The notes beneath the pieces were generated by a model. It did no database searches. It was not told the origin of the DNA and saw nothing but the letters and a program-made list of their open reading frames with translations. The position numbers were made by a program, and so were the translations under genes. Source: Neisseriaceae bacterium (GTDB taxonomy: Bacteria > Pseudomonadota > Gammaproteobacteria > Burkholderiales > UBA11063). Taken from it: a stretch of DNA of 8,967 bases. Location: assembly GCA_027371515.1 (NCBI GenBank), contig DAHXMX010000035.1, positions 1 to 8,967 on the forward strand. The letters run 5' to 3'. This document shows, in pieces, positions 1-7,920 of this stretch; position 1 is the first letter of the stretch; each line of letters starts with the position of its first letter.

Positions 1-933
1 GGAGTAATAACATCTAAAGAAGGTGCTGTTATTAAAGATATAATTTCAACATTAACTCGTCGTGCACCATATGTGTCGATTATTATATATCATACTTTAG
101 TACAAGGAGTTGATGCTAGCATGAGTATTGCTAATGCAATTAAAACCGCCAATAAAAGAGCAGAAACTGATGTTTTAATAGTATGTCGTGGTGGTGGAAG
201 TATGGAAGATTTATGGTGTTTTAATAGTGAAGTAGTGGCACATGAAGTTTTTAAATCTAAAATTCCAATTATTAGTGCAGTAGGTCATGAAACAGATACT
301 ACTATTATTGATTACGTTGCTGATTTAAGAGCTCCAACTCCAACAGCTGCAGCTGAACTGGTTGCAAAAAGTGTTGATGATTGGCAAAATATTTTAAATA
401 ACTTAAATAATCAATTAAACCATTATTTTAATAACTATATAAATCAACGGCATCAATTAATAGATAGTTATATTAATCAACTCAATTTAATTAACCCTTT
501 AATAAAAATTGATAGACTAAAACACCAAGTATTAAATTTAGAACTAAGGTTAAAAAATAAAATCAGTCAATTGCTTATTTTAAAACAAAGTAAACTTGAT
601 AAGTTAGCTAGTAAGATAAAATTTAATAAAACTAATTTAAATAATTATTATTATCGTTTAAATCATATACAACTTGAATTAAATAACAAGATAACTCGTA
701 AATGCGATACATTAAATTCTAAAATTATGCATTTAAATACCAAGCTTTGTCTATTAAATCCACATAGTGTATTAGACAGAGGTTATGTTATTTTGAAAAG
801 TAAATCAGGTAGGGTAATCATTAATAGTAAACAAGTAACACATAATGAAAGATTGTCAATAATGTTTAAAGATGATACCTTAAGTGTAATTGCAGATAAA
901 AAATATAATCAAAATCAAGCTGAACTTATTTAA
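1..933 (+). CDS. xseA: Exodeoxyribonuclease VII large subunit, XseA (5'-truncated by window edge)
   Basis: This is the large, catalytic subunit of exonuclease VII. Together with several XseB subunits it degrades single-stranded DNA from either end in the cytoplasm, in repair and recombination. The frame is open from base 1, so the GTG at 73 is internal and not a start. The 310 visible codons begin at about E. coli residue 143. That gives a full length near 452 aa, close to E. coli's 456. Visible motifs are GVITSK at 1-6, RGGGSMEDLWCFN at 63-75, GHETD at 95-99 and APTPTAAAE at 111-119. Asp13, Arg63, His96 and Asp99 align with the E. coli residues reported as essential (D155, R205, H238, D241), so the enzyme should be active. 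Residues from about 120 to 250 are Asn/Lys/Leu-rich and helical, matching the long helical XseB-binding arm. A conserved tail element (NPHSVLDRGY, 253-262) follows. The stop is TAA, followed in frame by TAG and TAG. The last 8 bases overlap the end of the opposing glycosyltransferase gene. Confidence 0.96.
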   Translation, partial: GVITSKEGAVIKDIISTLTRRAPYVSIIIYHTLVQGVDASMSIANAIKTANKRAETDVLIVCRGGGSMEDLWCFNSEVVAHEVFKSKIPIISAVGHETDTTIIDYVADLRAPTPTAAAELVAKSVDDWQNILNNLNNQLNHYFNNYINQRHQLIDSYINQLNLINPLIKIDRLKHQVLNLELRLKNKISQLLILKQSKLDKLASKIKFNKTNLNNYYYRLNHIQLELNNKITRKCDTLNSKIMHLNTKLCLLNPHSVLDRGYVILKSKSGRVIINSKQVTHNERLSIMFKDDTLSVIADKKYNQNQAELI

Positions 934-2020
934 TAGTAGAGGAGAGATATTCTTCATGATATAGTTTGATAAAATCTTGAATATTGGTTTGAAAGACATA
1001 TTTTTGAGCAATTATTTGATGATTAAATGATGTAATATAGTAATATTTATCGTTATTATTAATTAACTCTAAGGCTTGATATATATCATTACCAAGATTA
1101 TGCTCACTTTCAACGATAGTGCCATTTATTTGATTAATTACTAATTCTAAATTTGCTGGTATATTAGATAAGATAGGGTAGCAACCATAAGACATTGCTT
1201 CAGCCACAGATAACGATCCAGCATCGCTACTTGGAATAGAAATAAATAATTTACTTATCTTATAGTATTTTATTAGCTCATTATAATTAAGCATACCCAA
1301 AAATTTAATTTGATTATTATCAAATCCTAACTCGTGAGATAATTTAATTAATTTATCTGTTTCGCTTCCTGAGGCGATAATATATAGTTTATAGTGATTA
1401 TATTTAGGATATGTATTAATAAATTGTTTAAAACCAATAAGAATTTTGTCAATGTTATATAATGGTTTATGTAGACGATTTGATAATATAACATCTTCTT
1501 TTTTGCTTAAATCTAAGTTAGATTCAAAATTTTGAATACCAAAATTTAAGGTAATAAGCCTTTTTACTTTTGGGTAAATATGTCTAATTTCAGAAGACAT
1601 ATATAAAGAATCTGAGGTAATTATATCAGCCTGAGATATATTGTAATTAACCATTTTATACATTAATTTATTACGATTAGGTAAGATTAAAATATCTGAA
1701 CCCCATGTGGTTAAGATGATTTTAAACTTAAGTTTAGTAAGCTTTACCGCTTTAATGGTATGATAAGCAAAACTATTTGCTTGATGAATGTGAATAATAC
1801 CATTTGGATATAGTTTTAAGATATTAGCAATTTGATAACGTGCCTTAAAATTTAATAGCTTAAAATTAATACAATAAGTAATTATTGATGTTGGTAAATT
1901 TAGATTATGTGTGTTATTGGTAATAAATACAGTTTGCTCAAAATTTTGGTATACTGCTGTTAAATATCGAATACTATGTACAGAGTTAGAACCAACAATA
2001 ATTAAAACTTTATCTTTCAT
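926..2020 (-). CDS. GT4-type (GT-B fold) glycosyltransferase, acceptor unknown
   Basis: This is a 364-aa protein of the glycosyltransferase group 1 (GT4) type. It would transfer a sugar from an activated donor onto an envelope glycan or lipid acceptor. The N-terminal half starts with the Rossmann-like stretch KVLIIVGSNSVHS (4-16) and carries HIHQANSFAYH (77-87) and TTWGSDIL (104-111), typical of the acceptor-side domain. The C-terminal donor-binding half has a GSETDKL loop (218-224) and SSDAGSLSVAEAMSYGC (264-280), followed by PILSNIPANLELV. The usual E-x7-E donor motif appears here as Asp266-x7-Glu274. There is no signal peptide or convincing membrane segment, so it is probably cytosolic or peripheral on the inner membrane. 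The ATG lies inside the end of mfd (11-bp overlap). Only a weak GGA sits about 11 nt upstream, so translation is probably coupled to mfd. No other glycan gene is visible, so donor, acceptor and pathway cannot be assigned. Base composition resembles the neighbours and shows no sign of recent transfer. Confidence 0.85.
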   Translation of the reverse strand: MKDKVLIIVGSNSVHSIRYLTAVYQNFEQTVFITNNTHNLNLPTSIITYCINFKLLNFKARYQIANILKLYPNGIIHIHQANSFAYHTIKAVKLTKLKFKIILTTWGSDILILPNRNKLMYKMVNYNISQADIITSDSLYMSSEIRHIYPKVKRLITLNFGIQNFESNLDLSKKEDVILSNRLHKPLYNIDKILIGFKQFINTYPKYNHYKLYIIASGSETDKLIKLSHELGFDNNQIKFLGMLNYNELIKYYKISKLFISIPSSDAGSLSVAEAMSYGCYPILSNIPANLELVINQINGTIVESEHNLGNDIYQALELINNNDKYYYITSFNHQIIAQKYVFQTNIQDFIKLYHEEYLSSTIK

Positions 2021-5000
2021 TAATTAATTCATCCATAATCATATTAGCGCAGGATATTCTATCTTCAGTTGTAGCCAAATCTGTTATATAGTATAAGTTA
2101 TTTTTATTATTATCATATTTACATGTTTTTAGTTTTTGCATTAAGTTTATTATTTGTTCTGGTCTAATGATTGGTTTATCCATAAATGTAATAATGATAT
2201 GTTTATTAGAAAAATCTACCTTGGTAATACCTATACTTTGTGCTTTAACTCTAATATAATGTGTTTCAATTAAATAATTAAGCTCTATTGGAGGTAAGCC
2301 ATATTTATCGATAATTTCTTGATAAATTTGATCGATATCACCGCTTACACTACTTTGAGCTAAGCGTTTGTAATAAATTAATCGATCTTGAATTGAATGG
2401 CAGTATTCACTAGGAATAATTGTAGTTACTCCCAAATTAATCTCTGTATTGCTTTCAATATCAATTTGGTTGATGTTTTGATTATTTTTCAGTTGTTTAA
2501 TTGCTTTTTTGAGTAATTGAGTGTACATAGTTAAGCCAATCTCTTTTAAGTCACCTGATTGGTTGTCTCCAAGTATTTCACCAGCACCACGAATTTCAAG
2601 ATCATGTAAAGCAAGATTAAATCCTGAACCTAATTCATTAGTATTGATAATAGCCTCAATTCTTTGTTCTGCATCGCGTGTCATTTTATCTGGCACAACT
2701 AAATAACAGTATGCTTGATGATGTGAACGTCCAACTCTTCCACGTAATTGATATAATTGTGCTAAGCCAAGTTTATCAGCTCTGTAGATAATAATACTAT
2801 TTGCATTAGGGATATCAATACCTGTTTCAATGATGGTTGAACACAATAATATATGATAACGTTGATTAATAAAATCTTTAATTGTATGTTCAAGATTATG
2901 CTCATTCATTTGTCCATGAGCAATAGCAATATTTAATTCAGGAGCAATGTTTATGAGACGTTCATACATTTGATTAATTGTAGCTACATCATTATATAGA
3001 AAGAATACTTGTCCACCTCTTTTTACTTCACGTAAAATAGCTTCTTTAATTAAGTTCGATTCATCTTTTAAAAGTATAGTATTTACTGCAAGACGTTTCT
3101 TAGGAGGGGTAGCAATAACTGAAAAATCACGTATACCATCTAATGCCATAGATAAAGTTCGTGGAATAGGAGTTGCCGTCATGGATAAAAAATCTGTATT
3201 TGCTCTAAGTTGTTTTAAGCGCTCCTTTTGCTTAACTCCAAAGCGATGTTCCTCATCAATAATGACTAAACCTAAATTATTAAATTTGATATCTTCTTGA
3301 ATTAAACGATGTGTCCCAATTACTATATCTATATTACCAGCCTCAAGTTTAATTAATGTGTCATTAATTTCCTTCTTGGTTTTAAAACGTGATATCTCAG
3401 CAATATTAATAGGATACCCATTGAATCTATCTAAAAAAGTTTGATAGTGTTGTTCTGCAAGTAGTGTAGTTGGTGTTAATATGGCTACTTGATAACCATT
3501 CATACTTGCAATAAATGCTGCACGTATAGCAACTTCAGTTTTACCAAAACCGACATCCCCACAGATTAATCTATCCATTGGCTTTTGATTAGTCATGTCA
3601 TTAATAATATCATTAAAACAATTTAATTGGTCAACGGTTGCTTCATATCCAAAGCTATGGGTAAAATTTGAATATTCAGCGGGTATGCTGTAGCGATTAC
3701 CTGTAGCTAATTCACGTTTAGCATATAATTCAAGCAATTCAACTGCTGTATCATAAATTTTTTTTTGAACTTTAGCTTTGGTTTTTGCCCAAGTATTACT
3801 GCCTAATTTAGTTAAAACAGTTTCTGCACCATCTAATTTTGAGTATTTGCTAATTAGGTGTAAATTATTAATTGGTAGAAATAATTTTGATTCATTTTGA
3901 TATTCTATCTCAAGCATTTCATAATTAATATCTGCAATAGTTTGTGTAGTTAAGCCAATATAACGACCTATACCATGATTAATATGTACTACATAATCTC
4001 CAATTTGTAAATCACCGATATCTTGTACATCATCGATATAACGCTTAGTTATTTTACGACTAATTATTTGTTTATTAATTGTTTTATATAATTCAAACTC
4101 AGTAATAAAAGCATATTTATTACAAATAAAACCAGAATATAGGTTGTTATTGTATAAATAAATTGTATTTGGGGTGTCAATAGTAGATAAGTTATCTATA
4201 ATTTTACTGTTAATATTATGCTTAGCTAGTGATTGACGAATAATTTCTAAGCGCCCAAGACCATTTATTATTATAATAGTGATACCTTTAAAATTTGCTC
4301 TAAAATTAATCAAATTTAAATATGGCGAATTTAGTTTATTATTAACGCTTAAATCTGGTAGTTCTTGTAAATCGCTGATTAATATGCCATTACTTGCTAT
4401 TTTATAAACATCTTTCGTTTTTAATTTTTGAAATATAATGTCTGTTGAATAGTATAGATCATGTGGTTTCATACAAGGGTATTGATAGTTAAAGTTATTG
4501 TACCTTTGATTGATTTCATGCCATGCTAGATCTAATTCATAAGATAAATTATCTGTATAAACAATAGACCAATTATCATTTAAATAATCTAAAATATTTA
4601 CAGTATTATTTTCAAAAAATAATGGAAGATAGCTTTCAGTACCGGCTGGCAAAAATCCACTTTCAAATTCTTTTATATAATAAGTAGCGATATTGGTTGG
4701 AAAATATTGAATAAAATTATTTCTAAATTGTTTTATACTTGTATTGTCTGTTGGAAAATCATGCGTAGGAATTAGTTTATATTGTTCAATTTGATTAATT
4801 AAAGATTTAGTTTTTTTATCTAAAAGCTTGATGCTTTCAATCTCATCATCAAACAGTTCAATACGAATAATTTCTTTTGCACCCATGGGGAAAATATCAA
4901 TTATTCCACCGCGAACAGCAAATTCGCCAGTTTCATATACAGTATCTACTAACGTATAGTTTGAATTAATTAAGCGATTTTTTAATTCGGTGATAGATAA

Positions 5001-5393
5001 TTTAGTATTAGTTTTTAAATTAAATATGCGTGAATTAACGTATTCAGGTGGACAAAGTTTATTTTGTAATTCTGTATGGTTAATAATTAATATGTTAATT
5101 TGCTTGCTATTTAATTTACTAAGTATTTCTAATCTATTAGCTATAATATCTTTTTGTGGTGCTAACCTTTCATATGCTAGTATTTCTGTATTTGGGAATA
5201 ATTCAACATGCAAATCTTGATTAAACAATTTAATTTCATTATACATGCGATTTGCATTATAACTGTCATTACATATTAGTAAGATATTTTTATTGATTTT
5301 TGAGTGTAAATTAGTAATGAATAACGAATCACTACTTTTTAGCAAGCGATTAATTTTTTGATTTGGTTTGATTTTAAATAAATTCAATAGCAT
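2010..5393 (-). CDS. mfd: Transcription-repair coupling factor Mfd
   Basis: Mfd is the ATP-dependent DNA translocase that pushes RNA polymerase off lesions and recruits UvrA for strand-specific excision repair. Taking the ATG at 5393 gives 1127 aa (E. coli 1148). The order is a UvrB-like N-terminal module (RGGIIDIFP at 161-169; Arg161 aligns with a UvrA-contacting Arg), a poorly conserved linker, the RNA polymerase-interacting domain from about 463 (GDYVVHINHGIGRYIG), then a RecG-like helicase core. Core motifs are Walker A GDVGFGKT (612-619), DEEH (713-716), TATPIPR (739-745) and QLRGRVGRS (882-890). The TRG translocation motif (DLEIRGAGEILG, 931-942) and the autoinhibitory C-terminal domain follow. 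All motor motifs are intact. An ATG at 5432 would add 13 residues (MINKRCLFYLNNT). I prefer 5393 because the E. coli N-terminus aligns from there and the upstream ATG sits at the tip of a hairpin that looks like lon's terminator. Neither start has a recognisable Shine-Dalgarno sequence. The 3' end overlaps the glycosyltransferase by 11 bp. Confidence 0.96.
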   Translation of the reverse strand: MLLNLFKIKPNQKINRLLKSSDSLFITNLHSKINKNILLICNDSYNANRMYNEIKLFNQDLHVELFPNTEILAYERLAPQKDIIANRLEILSKLNSKQINILIINHTELQNKLCPPEYVNSRIFNLKTNTKLSITELKNRLINSNYTLVDTVYETGEFAVRGGIIDIFPMGAKEIIRIELFDDEIESIKLLDKKTKSLINQIEQYKLIPTHDFPTDNTSIKQFRNNFIQYFPTNIATYYIKEFESGFLPAGTESYLPLFFENNTVNILDYLNDNWSIVYTDNLSYELDLAWHEINQRYNNFNYQYPCMKPHDLYYSTDIIFQKLKTKDVYKIASNGILISDLQELPDLSVNNKLNSPYLNLINFRANFKGITIIIINGLGRLEIIRQSLAKHNINSKIIDNLSTIDTPNTIYLYNNNLYSGFICNKYAFITEFELYKTINKQIISRKITKRYIDDVQDIGDLQIGDYVVHINHGIGRYIGLTTQTIADINYEMLEIEYQNESKLFLPINNLHLISKYSKLDGAETVLTKLGSNTWAKTKAKVQKKIYDTAVELLELYAKRELATGNRYSIPAEYSNFTHSFGYEATVDQLNCFNDIINDMTNQKPMDRLICGDVGFGKTEVAIRAAFIASMNGYQVAILTPTTLLAEQHYQTFLDRFNGYPINIAEISRFKTKKEINDTLIKLEAGNIDIVIGTHRLIQEDIKFNNLGLVIIDEEHRFGVKQKERLKQLRANTDFLSMTATPIPRTLSMALDGIRDFSVIATPPKKRLAVNTILLKDESNLIKEAILREVKRGGQVFFLYNDVATINQMYERLINIAPELNIAIAHGQMNEHNLEHTIKDFINQRYHILLCSTIIETGIDIPNANSIIIYRADKLGLAQLYQLRGRVGRSHHQAYCYLVVPDKMTRDAEQRIEAIINTNELGSGFNLALHDLEIRGAGEILGDNQSGDLKEIGLTMYTQLLKKAIKQLKNNQNINQIDIESNTEINLGVTTIIPSEYCHSIQDRLIYYKRLAQSSVSGDIDQIYQEIIDKYGLPPIELNYLIETHYIRVKAQSIGITKVDFSNKHIIITFMDKPIIRPEQIINLMQKLKTCKYDNNKNNLYYITDLATTEDRISCANMIMDELINER

Positions 5394-5410
5394 AGTATTA
5401 TTTAGATAGA

Positions 5411-5449
5411 ATAAGCACCTTTTATTAATCATTAATAAAAGATGCTTAT
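5411..5449 (-). terminator. 39-bp inverted repeat between lon and mfd, probable Rho-independent terminator of lon
   Basis: Two 19-base arms (5411-5429 and 5431-5449) flank a single central base, and 18 of 19 positions pair as DNA. The one exception (5418 against 5442) is C:A in plus-strand RNA but a G:U wobble in minus-strand RNA. The stem is therefore uninterrupted only when transcribed leftward, the direction of lon. It begins 7 nt after the lon stop codon. On the minus strand it is followed by the T-rich run TTATTCTATCT. The stem is A/T-rich and the T-tract is imperfect, so termination may be partial and allow read-through into mfd. The alternative mfd ATG (5432-5430) lies at the apex of the hairpin. 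Confidence 0.68.
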
Positions 5450-5456
5450 AATAGTT

Positions 5457-7910
5457 TTACTGTAAAGAAGCATTGGGTTTTTTACTTCCTGCTATGCCTT
5501 TAGTTTTATTATCTGTTGATATTACATCTAATTTTACAGTTTTATCAAATGGTACCGGTTGATATTCAAATGCTATATCTAAAACTTGCTCAATGCGACT
5601 AACTGGTACTATCTCTAACCCTGATTTAATCTCATCTGGAATTTCTTCTAAATCTTTTAGATTTTTTTCAGGAATAATCACTGTTTTAATTTCAGCACGA
5701 AGAGCAGCTAATAGTTTTTCTTTTAAACCACCGATTGGCAATACATCACCATACAGTGTTATTTCACCAGTCATGGCAACGGTTGATTTAATAGGAATAT
5801 GATTAAGGCTAGATGCTACGGCTGTTACCATAGCAATACCTGCCGATGGACCATCTTTAGGTGTCGCACCTTCTGGTACGTGAACATGAATATCTTTTGT
5901 TTCATAGAATTTTTCATCAATACCTAATGAATTAGAACGATTGCGTACTAGACTAATTGCTGCTTGAATTGACTCTTGCATAACATCACCTAATTTACCT
6001 GTTCTAATAATCTGACCTTTACCAGGAATAGATACTACTTCAATAGTTAAAATGTCACCACCTACTTCAGTCCATGCAAGACCAGTTACACGACCAACTC
6101 TATTATATTTAGATGATACACCAAAGTCATTAATATGTTTACCTAAATATTTACTCAGTAAATCAGGTGTAATTACTATTTTACGAATTTTACTGTTACT
6201 TGTATCTAATTCAGTTACTACTTTACGACATATTTTATTAATTTGGCGATCCAAATTACGTACCCCAGCTTCCATTGTATAATATCTAATTACATCAAGT
6301 ATTATTTCTGAACTAATTGATATTTCCGATTGTTTAAGACCAGTGTTTTTTATTTGTTTTGGTATTAAATACTGCTCTGCAATTTTTAGTTTTTCTTGTT
6401 CTGTATACCCAGACAACATAATTATTTCCATGCGATCACGTAGTGGAGCTGGAATATTTAATGAATTAGCTGTAGCAACAAACATAACTTGCGATAAGTC
6501 AAAAGGAACCTCTGCATAGTTATCAACAAACGCTTTATTTTGTTCTGGGTCTAATACCTCAAGTAAAGCAGAAGCTGGATCACCACGATGATCAGCACCA
6601 AGTTTATCAATTTCATCAAATAAAAATAATGGATTGCGTACGCCTATTTTTTGAATATTTTGCAAGATTTTACCTGGCATTGCTCCTATATATGTTTTTC
6701 TATGCCCTCGAATTTCAGCCTCATCATGTAAACCACCTAATGCTACACGAATATATTTACGCCCCGTAGCACGTGCAATCGATTCACCTAAAGATGTTTT
6801 ACCAACCCCAGGAGGACCAACAAAACACAGAATAGGGGATTTATTATTTTCAACTCGATTTTGTACCGCTAAAAACTCAATAATGCGTTCTTTAATTTTT
6901 TCTAGCCCATAATGATCTTTGTTTAATACTTTTTGTGCTTTGCTTAAATCTTTATTGACTTTACTAACTTTATCCCATGGTAAATCTACTAAAAGTTCAA
7001 TATAATTACGTGTAATAGCACTTTCTGATGACATAGGAGGCATCAGTTTTAGTTTTCTTATTTCATTTTTTGCTTTAGTTTCTATTTCAGCAGGCATTTT
7101 GGCCATTTTGATGCGTAGTTCTAATTCTTGAATTTCACTTAAATCTTCTTCTTCACCTAATTCTTGTTGAATAGCTTTTGCTTGTTCATGTAAGTAATAT
7201 TCTTTTTGATTTTTTTCAATTTGTTGTTTAACACGACCTTGAATACGTTTTTCTACATTTAATATCTCTATTTCACGATTGATCTCACGTAGAATTTTAT
7301 TCAATCTTTTTTTAATTGATATCGTCTCAAGTATATCTTGCCTTGTATTTAAATCAACAATTACATGTGAAGTTATAACATCTGCTAATTGCTCTAGATT
7401 ATCAAATTTTGTAATAAGAGCCACTATATCTTCAGGTATTTTTTGATTAAGCGATGCAACTTCTTCAAATTGCTGTATAATTTCGCGTTTAATGGCTTCT
7501 AATTCTATTTTAGTGGCATCTGTTTTAGTTGTTAACAATTGAACTTGAGTAGAAAAGTATCCATCTTTATCAACGATTTCATTTGCCTTAGCACGGCTTT
7601 TACCTTCAATTAATACTTTATTAGTACCATCAGGGAGTTTTAATACTTGTAATACTTTTGCCAACGTCCCAATATTGTGTAAATTAAGTGGTGTTACTTC
7701 ATTATCTTGAGGGTTTTTTTGACTTAATAATAAAACCATATTATCTTTTTTAGTTGCGAAATCCAGTGCATTTATTGATTTAGGTCTGCCAATAAATAAA
7801 GGAACCACTATACTAGGGAATATAACAACATCTTTAAGCGGTATTACTGGTACCGCTTCACCCATATTCACTAATTCTATATTTTCATTTGTTTGACTAT
7901 TTGATATCAT
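5457..7910 (-). CDS. lon: ATP-dependent protease Lon (LonA type)
   Basis: Lon is the cytosolic AAA+ serine protease, a hexamer that unfolds and degrades misfolded proteins and short-lived regulators. The 817 aa run in order: an N-terminal LAN substrate-binding domain (about 20-215, with PVIPLKDVVIFPSIVVPLF at 21-39), a helical linker (about 215-310, including EYYLHEQAKAIQQELG), the AAA+ module and the protease domain. Walker A is GPPGVGKT (365-372) and Walker B LFLFDEID (428-435). The catalytic dyad is Ser689 in PKDGPSAG and Lys732 in GGLKEKLLAA. Their 43-residue spacing matches E. coli S679/K722. The protein is about 33 residues longer than E. coli Lon (784 aa). The extra length is mainly a low-complexity, Lys-rich C-terminal tail after about residue 785. 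The ATG has a strong AAGGA 5 nt upstream, and that element overlaps the stop codon of the RelA/SpoT gene 8 bp away, so the two are almost certainly co-transcribed. The usual proteobacterial partners clpX (upstream) and hupB (downstream) are not adjacent. Confidence 0.97.
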   Translation of the reverse strand: MISNSQTNENIELVNMGEAVPVIPLKDVVIFPSIVVPLFIGRPKSINALDFATKKDNMVLLLSQKNPQDNEVTPLNLHNIGTLAKVLQVLKLPDGTNKVLIEGKSRAKANEIVDKDGYFSTQVQLLTTKTDATKIELEAIKREIIQQFEEVASLNQKIPEDIVALITKFDNLEQLADVITSHVIVDLNTRQDILETISIKKRLNKILREINREIEILNVEKRIQGRVKQQIEKNQKEYYLHEQAKAIQQELGEEEDLSEIQELELRIKMAKMPAEIETKAKNEIRKLKLMPPMSSESAITRNYIELLVDLPWDKVSKVNKDLSKAQKVLNKDHYGLEKIKERIIEFLAVQNRVENNKSPILCFVGPPGVGKTSLGESIARATGRKYIRVALGGLHDEAEIRGHRKTYIGAMPGKILQNIQKIGVRNPLFLFDEIDKLGADHRGDPASALLEVLDPEQNKAFVDNYAEVPFDLSQVMFVATANSLNIPAPLRDRMEIIMLSGYTEQEKLKIAEQYLIPKQIKNTGLKQSEISISSEIILDVIRYYTMEAGVRNLDRQINKICRKVVTELDTSNSKIRKIVITPDLLSKYLGKHINDFGVSSKYNRVGRVTGLAWTEVGGDILTIEVVSIPGKGQIIRTGKLGDVMQESIQAAISLVRNRSNSLGIDEKFYETKDIHVHVPEGATPKDGPSAGIAMVTAVASSLNHIPIKSTVAMTGEITLYGDVLPIGGLKEKLLAALRAEIKTVIIPEKNLKDLEEIPDEIKSGLEIVPVSRIEQVLDIAFEYQPVPFDKTVKLDVISTDNKTKGIAGSKKPNASLQ

Positions 7911-7915
7911 AGTTT

Positions 7916-7920
7916 TCCTT
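7916..7920 (-). promoter_or_regulatory. Shine-Dalgarno of lon, overlapping the upstream stop codon
   Basis: The minus strand reads TAAGGAAAACTATG. TAA is the stop of the RelA/SpoT-type gene, AAGGA is the ribosome-binding site and ATG starts lon after a 5-nt spacer. It is the clearest ribosome-binding site in the window and fixes the lon start. Sharing two bases with the upstream stop is an arrangement that favours termination-reinitiation coupling. Confidence 0.85.

Noticed and set aside
73..75. GTG at 73 as the start of xseA
   Set aside because: The frame is open to base 1 and the residues before 73 match conserved XseA sequence (GVITSK...), so the gene begins outside the window.
2521..2706. 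61-codon open frame on the plus strand inside mfd
   Set aside because: It lies antisense to the conserved Mfd TRG/C-terminal region, has no recognisable motif, and the Mfd frame is clearly the real one.
4990..5220. 76-codon plus-strand frame, hydrophobic in places, inside mfd
   Set aside because: It lies antisense to the Mfd N-terminal module. Apparent hydrophobicity is expected from the complement of Asn/Ile/Leu-rich AT-rich codons, and no ribosome-binding site is evident.
5593..5802. 69-codon plus-strand frame inside lon
   Set aside because: It is antisense to the highly conserved Lon protease domain and shows no independent features.
6052..6282. 76-codon plus-strand frame inside lon
   Set aside because: It is antisense to the conserved end of the AAA+ module and the start of the protease domain. 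It is a shadow of the real gene.
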